A stretch of 64,000 nucleotides of DNA from Acanthosepion lycidas (lineage: Eukaryota > Mollusca > Cephalopoda > Sepiida > Sepiidae), in NCBI GenBank assembly GCA_963932145.1, contig OZ010582.1, positions 20,794,663-20,858,662 of the forward strand. The letters run 5' to 3'. Shown here piece after piece: positions 12,623-24,707 of this stretch. The position numbers and the translations under genes were made by a program. Position 1 is the stretch's first letter. Every line of letters begins with the position of its first letter. Below the pieces are notes generated by a model, which searched no databases, was not told the DNA's origin, and saw only the letters and a program-made list of their open reading frames with translations.

Positions 12623-15600
12623 CAGAAAATACATTTTCTACTGTTTTACTAAAAACTCTTTTTTTCTTATATATAAGATGCTGAAAAGTTCTCTATTCAA
12701 TCCACTTCTTAAAATCCAAACTTTTTTTTCTTAAGGCTTCTTGATTGTGCTGAGTATTCTTCAGCTACTCATTGTATTTAAAATTTTACAATATAAGTTT
12801 TAATATTAATTTCTTATCATATTTCTATATTATCTTGTTTTTAACCTATAATCATGTTAATGCATTAAAAATATGAGATAAAAAGATACATATTTTTTTC
12901 CTTAAGGATTCTTATGAATAGATTAGTAATTTTAGTTGCAGGTTTATGTTATACCGGTTTTTCTGTAGTAAAAGAAATGTTGTATTTTTCTTGTCAGGAG
13001 GCTGCCCGTCAAGCTGCTGAGGAGGAGAGAAGACAACAAGAGGCCGAGGTTAGTTTACATTTTGCCATATTTCTTAAAAAAAAAAAAAAAAAAAAAAATG
13101 ACATTGAGCCTGTTGACATTATTGAGCTTAACTGTTCAGAATATCTCTCTTGAGAGAATGTTTTCTACTATTGATCAACAATTGACTCTACTGAAAATAT
13201 TTTTCTGGGCCAAAGTAAATACATTTATTATCAAAAAAATATAAATTACTGTAAAAGTTTAAAAAAATGTTTGTTTTTTTGTTTTTTTTTTTTTTGCAAA
13301 ATCTCTACTCATATAAAGTTATAGCATCATCATTCAATCATAAAAATATTTTCAATGGCTTTCAAAATTCTGCCAACATTCAGATAAAATTTATTGTCTA
13401 TTATTCAAGAAAATTTTGATTCCATGAATTCTTTGCCAAAGTTTTTTTTTCAAAAATGTCTTAGAAGTATTTACCAAACAAGGAGTCTTACATGAAAAGA
13501 AATAAGTCAAAAGTTGATGCATCTGGATAATATGTCACATGTTGGAGAATTTCTTATCACAGCTCCACAATTGTTAGACTACGTTTACGGCATGATCACA
13601 GGCACTGTCATGTAAGAAAATGAGAAAAAAATATTTTTTCTAATACATCATTTAGACAAACCAATTGATTACTACAGCAACAATTTATTCAAATTTTAGA
13701 AATTTGTAATAAAGAATTCTCTTTGAACTCCCAAGTAGAGGATGTTTAGTTGATGTTAAAGGCTGTCCTGGATTTTTTCTTCATTTTGGATTCTATAAAA
13801 CCCGTTTTTCACTGCCAGTCTCTATCTTGTCCAAAAATTCAAGCTAGAAGAGAAAGTTTTCCAGAAGTTCATAGTGGATGCTATTTCCCTAACTTCTGAC
13901 TTTTCCCCAAGTTTTGTTAACTAATTATATAATAAAAATCTGTGTACTCTTTCTAGGCAAATTTTTAAGAAAATATTTTCTAAATGTCATATATATGATC
14001 TTGTACAATCAAGCTATGGTGAGATTTATATAGATATAATATATTATTAAATATAATAAATTTTACTAATAGTTAATACTAAGCAACATAAGCTAAAATC
14101 AAGATTTCTTAATTGATGAAAGGAATAATTCATTGATTATTATTTTGAATAAATAAAAATTGGAATCCCCACCACCACTCTAAAAAACATACTGTCAAAT
14201 ATTTGAAAATATATATCTATAATTTCAATTTTCAAATTAAGATTTTTCAGATTTTGGCAAATATTTGATAATTATTTTTAAAAGATTTTGCTCCATTTTA
14301 AGGAAAATTATCTAAAGTCTGAAGTAATTCTTTTAAATATACTAAAAGTAATCTATTATTTTCACTTCAATTTCAAAGAATCAACTGTTTCAAGTTAATT
14401 TTTTTTCATTAAGTATTATATTTGTCATACTTGTAAAACATTGATTCATGAAATGAGTAATTATTTTCTTAACTGACAGATTAAGAAAAAAAAACTTTAC
14501 CAACTCTGACTTTTTTTTTCAAGCCACTTGCTAGTATTTTAAAATAAATTTTATTTTTATTTTCTAATAAATTGAGTATTAATAGGTTTTAATAGCATAT
14601 ACAAGAATTTTGTGTGTGAGAGAAATGAAAATTGTTTAATGAAAATATTTAGTACAAGAAGAACATTTATTCTATTCTAAATTTAGGCAGGTTGGAATGC
14701 CACTAAAAATCTAAATATTGCCTCATTTATTTCCTGCAGATTATTAGAAAAAAAGAAAAATAACCATAAAATTCTAAATAGAGCTTTTTTTTGCCAAGTT
14801 TGAAAATGCATTAAACTATTTGAATCTTGAATTGGATGTTGATAAGCCATTGAGTTACCGCTGACTAAATTTATAATATATACTAAATTTTTCTCTATTA
14901 GATTTATTTTTTTGCATCTACAAACATTTTTGACATTGACAATTATTTTTACACTATTTAAAATTTTGCTTGTCTACTGCAAAAAAGTGTGTGTGTGAAT
15001 GGGGAGAAACATTCTTAATATTTAATGTAAGCTATTATCATCTGAAACTAAACCTACCATAAATGTTGGAATTTAACAAGACGAAGAATACTTTGTGCAG
15101 TAAAACTACTTTTCCTCTATCTTAGGAACGACGAAGGAGAGAGGAAGAAGAACGAGAAAGACGTGAAGCTGAGGAGGCTCTCCGGAAAATAGAGGAAGAG
15201 AAACGGGCTGCTGAGGAAGCTGAGAAAAGGAAAATTGAAGAAGAAAAGCAGAAAGCAGAAGAGGCAGAGCGAAAAAAGAGAGAAGCAGAAGAAAGACGCA
15301 AACGTGTAAGTTTTCCCTTTAAATTTTTCTTGAATTTGTGGAAACCTTAAAATCACATAGATTTGCATGATTATTATTAAAAATAGAAATAGTTTAGAAT
15401 GTAATTTTCTTAACCTTTTACACTGACAAGAATTTAATATTTCTTGGCAATTAAATGCTTGAGGTTACATATGAAATGAAAAATGAATAAATTAGATACT
15501 GTGTTAATATGAGCAGAACAAATGTTTTGCTTAAAATATATAAATATACCTTGTATATTTGTAAATAACAGTATTTCTTGAAGGCAATAATGGTATTTCA

Positions 15601-18600
15601 TTAATAATAATTACTGAATATTTTATGAAGTCACTTAAATTTATACTCATCTTAAATTTTAATGTGTTAACAAATTTATTATTACCTTTGTCAATTTGAT
15701 ATGAAACTCTTATTTGTGTATATGAACAAGCAGAATATGAAAGTATTTCTTTTAATTAGTTTATTTGTAATTTAAAGTTAATTAATATTTGTCTCTGTCT
15801 TAGGAATACTTCTGTAGAGAATGTTCAATATCATCTTTAATAGAGCTTTCCAAAGATAAAGGTTCCTCACTTTGTGAATTAACTCTTGCAATGAAACTGT
15901 TTAAACTGGCTAGAGTGTTCTGTCTTGAAGGGATATTTGTAATCTGTCTGAACCCTTGTTACTGTGATTTTACAAATTTACTCTTATAAAATTGAATCAT
16001 AAATGCAAAGAGAACAATTCAAAAGTACAGGTTCAAGAGGAGAATAACAATGGTGGTTGCAATCATTAAGCTCCTGCTGGAAATGAAGACAATATGGAGC
16101 AGGCTTCTGGTGGTATAAATGATAAAAATGTGAATGATAATGATAATTTAGTTCAAGTTAAAGAATTAGAAGAAAATAAAAAAAAAATTGTCGAAGGAAA
16201 ACAATGACAGCTGGATAACATTTTTTAAAGAATAAACTGAAACTGGTGACTATTTTTCTGGCAGGATACTGAGTAGTGCTGGTAAAGCTACTGACAAATA
16301 TAAACACTTATAATGTGAAATGTGATTCTGCTATCTGTACTAGTTGATTTCATTTTAGTAAATTTAGCAAAGTGAAAGAAATGAGAAAGAAATACCAATG
16401 TTTAACACAGATGAAATAATAGCTACAAGGAAAATTAATTTAAAAACTGAATTGATTATGTGGAAAATCCAGTTTAGAATCTATAAAATGGATTGTCTGA
16501 AGATAGAAAAAATGATAATTTATGTCAAAGTTTTTTATATGAAGAATTATTATTATATACCTTTTACTTTTGGACAAGTATACTCCTCTTCATTGCTATG
16601 CATACATTTCAGCCATTCTATCCTTTGGCTTTCTTTATGTGTCTGTTGCCATGCTTGGTAACCTCCTCAGAATTTTTAAACAAAGACTTTATTCAATCAA
16701 CTGGAGGTACATTGTTCTCATTCTGCATTCCATGCTTAAAGGAAATAACTAATATCAGTTAAGAGTCACCAGTGTTACTCATCTTCATTAATTCTATCCT
16801 ATGCACTTTGAGTCAGAATACAATGGAAAGAGCAGCTGCCCTCACAAGTAAGGGTAGAGGAATATCCAAAGATTGTATTTTGGGGAGAGACATTGAAACT
16901 AGACATAGCTGATCATGCATGGAGGTGATCATTAACCTCTTGTTGAATGAAGGCAGACAACAATGAAGGATTAGGCTTTGATAATCTCAGTAGGCCTAAC
17001 ATGAAGATGAATACCATCTGAGAGCCTTTGATTAAAAAGTAAAGACACTTCTGAAAATTCTACCGAATACAGACATTAGCTTTAAGGCTTTGAAATTACA
17101 TAGCTAGATTGTCCAAGAAACACATGGCCAAATGAATAAAAACATTGCTTAAAACATTTCCTGGCAATTGTGTGTTCAGTACATGGGTTTTGTAGTATAC
17201 TCCCTGCATCCAATTCAGAAGCAACATAAAAGGTGCATAAGAATGGGGGTATTAAGTGAGATGAAATGTCCTCAAGTATAGAAAGGAGAACAACAACAAT
17301 CTATAAGGGTTCAGTTCAAAATGACAACAAGGTTACCAAGTATAATGGCAGACATCAGAAGGCCAAAGAGGTAATTTTCTAAGCGTAGCTTAGACATGGC
17401 ACAAGGCCAAAAGTATGGGAGCACTTAGTAAGAATTAAACTCAATTTTGTCATAACTAATCTAGTGAGACAAGCTTGCTAACCATTACACCACACTGAGG
17501 TGCCCAAAGAAGGCCAAGGAGTACAAGTTAAGACTAGTATGTGAGTATATTAGTCTGAAAGTAATGGCATATAATAGTGAAAGATGGTGTAATAATGACA
17601 AAAACCCTGTCTTATAACAATAGGCGAAAGATAGGTGAAAATAGTCATGTAACAATAGGTGAAACATACACCCAATGTCTGCAAAGATTTTTCAAGAGCC
17701 AAGCTATATGATACATTCTTTAGTTTCTAACTTTGGGTATGTTATACTCTAACTGTAAAAGCTGCATATTTGCAAAGTAACAGTTGGACAAGAAATTTAC
17801 CTCAGAAATCATAATTTTTTTAAAGGGATATGTATTATGTGATACAATTAGAGCATGGTATATAAATCAAAAATGAATTAATATCTCTTTCTGTTAAAAT
17901 GCATTTTTGATACAATTTCCTATTTTCGCTCTACAATAATGGTAAATTTCAGGGAATAATTCTTATTTATGTGAATGATTTTATTTGGGCTTATACCAGT
18001 GTTAATGATAAGTGGAGAAGCATCATCTTCGTTGGAAGCCTGCATCAACATCTTTTAAATGTGTGAGGCTTATCATTTCTACAAATTTGACATTGGGTCA
18101 ACTCAAAAATGTATCATCTATCATATATTGTGATAAGTTACCAATGAGCTCTTCAGAAAAACAAGCAAATTGTCAGAATCAGAAGAAAAACTACAGGTTG
18201 TTAATTGGGCAACTAAATCAGATATTACCTTTGACAATTGGGATCTGAATGCTTCCTACAACAGTGACTAAAGAGGATCTGTTAAAAAAAATGATTAATC
18301 CATAGAAATAGTAATCCACGATGGTATAAAGTTTTGTTTTGTTTTTTGTTGAAGGTTTTATGGAATCATTGAGTTCTTTGAAAAGAGAATGTGGAAGATA
18401 AAAGGTTGATAATAGATTTTACTGTAATTAAAGATATGCAAGATGAGAATGTGCATCGCAGGGGCAACTATGTCTCAACATATTACTGATTGCTTAACCA
18501 AAAGAGGGGATATCCACAGAAAAATTAAGAGGTTGTCAATGAGAATAAAATCTTCAAAACTAGACATTGATGTCTTTCCCAGCTCATCTGTGCTTTTACC

Positions 18601-21600
18601 AACCCCATCCTGTGAATGATACTCCTGAAGTACCTCAAAAAGGAATTACTGAGGGGAAACAATCATTTTTATTACTAAACCTATCTATGTATGGGATTCC
18701 CACTTAAAATATAGCTTTGTGCTCTATATCGTTCTAGTGGGGGTGCAAAGGCAAAAATTTTTGTAATCTACCTGGTGAATCTATTCAACTGTGATTCTAC
18801 AAATTCACTCTGGTAAAATTAAACTTAGTTAAAGTTTCAAATTAGTAGTAAATACTCAAGAAATAATAAATTGATCATGTTTGAACAAGACTATCATGTG
18901 TGTTCAAATTATATCATCTTCATGAAATATTTTATGATAATTTGTATATGTTAATGCATATCAAAGTGTGTGTAAATTTTACCTGAAGTAAATTAGTTTC
19001 TTGACAAAGGTAAAGATTATCTTGTCTTCTATCAATGATATTCATTTATTAGAAGAGATTCTCTTATTTTTTCTCAATATTTTAATCTTGAACTAATATA
19101 CCTTATGTAGAATATGATTTATAAAAATGAAAACCAATTTTTCTTGGTCAGTTGTTTCCATCTTGCTAAATTTTGTAAGAACTAATACTTATCTAACATT
19201 TGAGTTCAAAGTTATTGTGTTGTTATGGCTTATGCTTAAATAAGGATATGCTCATTCTGCATCTTGGTTCTCTATGGGATTATAATCACAACTATTTACT
19301 TGAGGTTTTGTAGTTAGCTAGGTAAATATTATTCTTCTTATATTTCTGCTATAGAATTACAGGCTCATTTATTTAGAAAGGTGGTCTTTAAGAAAGGCAA
19401 GTGTGACATCTTTCTAAAAATATTAAGTTGAAAATGATCTGATCCTTGAGACGAAGTTGTTTTGTGCTCAAACATTCACACCCACACTCAGTTTAGTATT
19501 TTCTGTCTGATAGGTTGCAAGTACTAGTTGTCAAAATTTGCTATCATTAACATCATTTTGTCAAGGCTGCTTTCTTGTTGTTTTTAAGTAGGGGTTATGT
19601 TGTTTGTTTACTCATAATATAATTCACTGTTATTGAATCATCTTGTTCCTGATTTTTTTTTTTTTTTCATTTTAAAATATTTAATAATGAAGCAATGTCT
19701 TTTATTATTAACTATTCTGAAAACTTTTTTAACCTATTCATAATTATTTATCTTTCAAATTAAATGATTAAGAAATGTTTACATCTACTTTTCTTGATAT
19801 TATAGAGTAATTTTAATTCTCTCATTATGTTCTGCTAACTAGTTTTTGTTTCTTACTCTCAGCTGAAGTACATTTGTTAATAGTGAGTAGTTAAATTGGT
19901 GGGGGTTATATTTATGGTATGCTAAATATCCCACACAACTTTTGCTTGAAAGAAACAAAAATCATACTAGCATATAAATTGCTTTACATTAAGAATTATT
20001 TTTAACCTAATGCCATAATTATTTCCGAAATTATTGCTTGCATTTTTGTAATTGAAATTTATCATATATTAAATAAAATTCTCCTTAATCTGCGATCAGT
20101 TTTAATACTATTAATTGAATAATTTATAACTTGTAAACTTAATATAAGTTTCATAATTTTTAAAATAGTGTTTATTACTTTTAGCAGAAAAAAATAGTAA
20201 ATTTTATTTTTTTTGTTGTAGGGAGCAGGGCAATGTTTGATCCATTCTTTGATCTCTGTTCCAGCCAAGCTATTATTCTTGGAATGTTGCAATGAAAAGA
20301 TCAAATTACATTTTAGATAGTACAGAAAAAGAAATAACGGTTTCTGGGCTTAAACTTATCTTAATCAGTTATTCATTTAATATGTTAATATTAGCTTCAA
20401 TACTGAATGGATAAGAATATTCTCATTGTAATATAATTACAAATTTTGATTGTAATTTTGAACAGTTCCCCATTACCAAACATTTGAATCTTTTAATTTG
20501 CAAAAGCTTTTTTCTCTGTGTGCATGCTTGTAAAATTTCTGCCAATTAATGACTATTAGTTTTTTCTGAAGTTTATTTGAATAAATGCTAAAATATCCAA
20601 ATTCTCAACACCTGTTTACAAGTAGGTTCTCAAGAATTATTTTCATCTTTTAAGATGGTTTTACTGTTTTCATTTTTTTTTTTTTTTTTTTTTTTTTTGT
20701 TTGGAAGTTAAATTGTTTGTTTTGTCTAAAAATATTCTTACAATTTTTTAATATTTGTAAACAGACATCACAATACTGACAATATTTATTCTTTCTGTTA
20801 GATTAGTAATATAGCAGTGTTTGATTTAGTAAGAATCCCATACTAGATGCTAGTGTCAAACTCTTTCAATTGACTGTTACTACCTACTGGGTGTGGTGGT
20901 ATATTGTTTCAGCCAGTGAAGAGTGTAACTAATACCACTGCTATGCTTTGCTTATTCTTACTGTTATCAGGTTGTTTGCTATAAGTGCCACTAGATATTC
21001 TTAATATTTGAAGTTTACCTCTAACATTTAGAAATTCAAAAGGTTCTGCTTGCTGGTGCCTTGCAAATTATCCTCACAGCATCTCCATTAATTTGTAATA
21101 TAAGGAGCCTCACAGCTTTTAGAGATAATAAAAATACCTATTATACATAGGCAGTATGCTAAAACAAGGTTAACAAATATACCCTACCTTTTATCTCTAT
21201 GAATAATTGTGAATATATTTTGTAAATTTTTCCTGAATTCTTATGATAAATCTAAAAGTTGAAATCACATTCTTTTTTCCATCATTAATAATGAAAAATA
21301 AATTTTAAAGATAATGCCAATGTAAGTTTTACATGCAAACTCTGTTGGTGTTGATGTTTCCACAGTTCAAATTTTTAAATTCTACCTGGCCTAATTTTTA
21401 TTTTGATGTATTTGTATAAACATGAAGTATTTGACTGACTTTTGATGTCTTTCAACCTAATTTCCAATTTTTTTTACTCATTGTTCAATTTATATTTTCT
21501 TACCAGGAATCTCCTTTTTAGAATAAAACCAAACTTAAGCTATAATGAACCTCAGCTAACTTTGTTTTTAGTATGCTTTCCTTTTACTGCACTTAGTTGT

Positions 21601-23526
21601 TGAGATATTCTGAAGGTGTGAATGAAAATGAATTAACAAATATTAGCAAGATTTGTGCTTGTATTGTGATTTATTTGTTGCTTAGAAGTAACTTTCATTA
21701 ATCTCGACTTAATCAAAGAAGGTCAGAGAAATAATGTTAGGTCAGATGCTGCTTTACTTAAATTCTATTAACGCAATAAAATATCAGTTTCTGAACTTTT
21801 TGGTTGAGTGCTTGCCAGTAAACAAGCCGAAAGAAAGGCCAAGTTAATTGTTACTATAGTACAGAGGGCGGTGAATCTGTATAATGTTTCTTGTTGCTGA
21901 AAATACTAAGGAAGATCTGGTGCAGGAATGCTGAAACTCTCATATTTCTTTGGTGGGATATTTCTGGTCTGATTTATTTCTAGTGTTCAGCATTGCTTGT
22001 AAGAAAAAGGAAGTAGTATATGGGGGAGGGCGAGAATTAAAAATTTTCTTTCTTTTCTGCAAACCAACTGGCCTGGATGGCTAAAATGCAGTGCTAATAG
22101 CTCTCTCCTTCTCTCCCTCTCTCTCAACAAGCACACTAGAAACTGATGCTACTATAATCCTGCTCTACCCCATCTGCCCTGCCACACATAACCAAGGTGT
22201 GGATTACTCTTGAGGGTAACTGCTTTTACATGCCGAATGGGGAGTCATGTCACATGATCCTGGCTGAGTGCCCATAACTGATACCTAGGCAATCATAAGA
22301 CTTTGGCTTATAGCCAAATAATAGGAAACCTGCATGTCTTATAAGACTAGCAGTAGCATTTTGCTATTTAAACCCTAGTGCAGTACCTGTACCTCCCAGA
22401 GGAGCTTGACTACAAGTAGTTAAAGAGGGGTTACCTGTCTTCTGATTTTTCCTTCTCAATCACTTTACCACTATGGCCGTAAGTATATCCTTTTGTTGGT
22501 TCAACTACATAATTGTACCTTGGATCAATATATATATTATATGGATTTAACTACAATGAGGTAAGTGAGGGATTGTTTAATTGTGTGTTTACTTACACAA
22601 TTGGTTGATTCGAAGGTGTTTTAATTTTTTCTTTTGGGATATATATATTGTGATAATTTCAACTGCATATTGTTCATATTGCTGTTAGTGATTAGTTATT
22701 TACAATTTTTAAAAAAAATATTTGTATATTTTCTGGTGCTATATTAGCATTTTTAATCTGTTAGTTTTTAAATAATAGTTTCATCTAAATGATCATTATT
22801 TATTATTTTTCCTAATTGTTTTCTTTGGCCTCCTTAATAAGTTCAAAAAAAAGAATTATGAACATATTCATTGTTAGTGAGAACACCTTTTAATCTACCA
22901 CTTGGTTGTATGTCTGCATGTATTTGTATGAGGGAGTGCTGAAAAGTTCTCAGCTGACCACAAAGCTTTTCCCAAAACAAATCTGATGTTTAGTATTTTG
23001 GTCAGATTTTGGAAAATGGGTCAGGCTGAGAACTTTTTAGCACCTTCTCATACATGTGTGAGATCTATCATATATCTAACACATGCACGCATACAAACAT
23101 ACATACCAGCTGGGGCTTGGGAAAGACTAAAAAGTAACATGTCTTACTTTTCTATGTGAAATGCATGTTTTAATTGTAAGTGATATCAGTTTTGTTGAAG
23201 AGTTCTTTGGAAAAGAAAACTTACAAAGTCTATTGGAATATGAATGTTACTATTTTTCTCCTTGGTTTATGTAAGTTCTCCAAGTAAAAGTCTTTTTTTG
23301 CATTACTATTGCTGTATTCCACCACAGATAAAAATAGTATACTGATTTTGGTAAAATGATATAGATATGTCTAGGTAAGAAGCAGGCTATAACTGTCAGC
23401 CTAATCATATTGTTACATGCCAGTTATGTACTTGACAAGAAAGAAATATACCCTCATACTGTTATGGATCTGGCACAAGCTTTGACAGCTATACTCATTA
23501 AGAGATTTTCCAAATATAAGAGGATG

Positions 23527-23584
<58 letters not shown>

Positions 23585-24664
23585 GAATTAATTTATTTGT
23601 GTATAATAGTGCTTTACATGTATACATATTATAAATTGGGTTTATTTAATGCTTGTGCTTATTGATAGCTACCTGGAACTCTTCAACATTTCTAATCAAT
23701 AAAGCATGGAGTTTCTTGTAAGATGTCTTGTAATTTTCTAAAATGGTGAAATCTTGTCAGCTTTAGAAAAATATATAGTTTTTCAAAGCTACTTAGGTTT
23801 CTGCATTTCATGCTTTGAGCTTTTAATGAAGAATATATGAATTCAAAAATTAAAGTAACAATTATTGAAATTAATAGAAATTACACATTGATTTTGACAA
23901 TGTACTGAAAATAACATGAAAATGAAAAGAATGTTATTTGATTTACTTACAAAATTATGAAACTTTGATTATAAAGATAGTTGCTACATTGTTTTGTAAT
24001 TGATGACTACTGCCATCTAATATATTTTTAGTTATTCCTAGTTATATCTTTTCTATTATAATAGTAGTTATGCCTGCATGTATGTGACTAATTTTTTTAG
24101 TCTTGTTTCTCATTTGGATGTGTGTTCTTTTTTTTCCCTATTGCATGCTGTGAATAATTTCAGTTTGAAAGAACAGATTAAATATTTCTTTTTACAAGTA
24201 GAATGTCATTTTTGCATGTTACCCTTTTGCATGTTACCCTTTTGCATGTTAACAGATTCATGAAGATTTTTCACAACCCTGTGAAAAGAAACCAGCAGAA
24301 TTTTCTATCCAATCTTCACATCCCTATTACAATGGAAATACAGTGGAAGATGAAGAGAGTGGTGACACAGATAATGATGTTGATGATGAACAACTGAAGT
24401 CTGATACTTCTTTAGACACTCGAAGCAGTCCCTGGTTTTTGGATAATAAAGACATAGAATCTGAAAGCAGGAGTTATTTATCCTCTAGTAGAGAGGATGT
24501 TTATGACTCCCACACTGATGATGGTTCTCTAGAAGATAGTACAGATAATGATAGATGCTCACCAAATACTCTCATTGCCCATGAAAATGATAGTGTTGAG
24601 GATGGGTATTCTGTCAAAAAAGGAGAAACTTACACTAAAAGGGTGAGCAATTTGACACTTCAGT

Positions 24665-24707
<43 letters not shown>

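Larger units (their letters stand above)
15936..18825 (+). mobile_element. Ty1/copia-like retrotransposon remnant
   Basis: Broken frames on the plus strand resemble the end of a copia-type polyprotein. SFKCVRLII (near 18050) fits FKYIGL-type RT sequence. YRLLIGQLNQI (18192 onward) fits the YR.L.GQLNWL motif before TRPD. DCLTKRG (18488-18508) fits the RNase H end IADCLTKRG. The frames are interrupted by stops and shifts, so the element is dead. A direct repeat of about 60 bases (15936-15997 and 18759-18825, sharing ctgtgattytacaaattyac) brackets these fragments and may be the remains of the LTRs. Element borders are approximate. Confidence 0.6.
15306..22049 (+). other. Large intron, first part, with retroelement remnant
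   Basis: The first 6.7 kb of an intron of about 9 kb. It contains a copia-like retroelement remnant (about 15936-18825) with a tRNA-like sequence inside it (about 17426-17505). The segment 18830-22049 is AT-rich with poly-T runs (about 20670-20698) and no recognised gene. Confidence 0.65.
22479..24255 (+). other. Intron with MITE and AT microsatellite
   Basis: It contains a TA-flanked inverted-repeat element (22929-23050), an (AT)n run (23532-23584) and a 15-bp tandem repeat that forms the acceptor (24211-24255). Confidence 0.7.

Noticed and set aside
15117..15368. Minus-strand open frame of 83 codons, Phe/Ser-rich
   Set aside because: It is antisense to the Glu/Lys/Arg-rich TnI exon F and is open only because of that codon composition.
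22479..22560. Longer version of the Met-Ala exon using the donor at 22561
   Set aside because: Reading on from the ATG reaches a stop before that donor.
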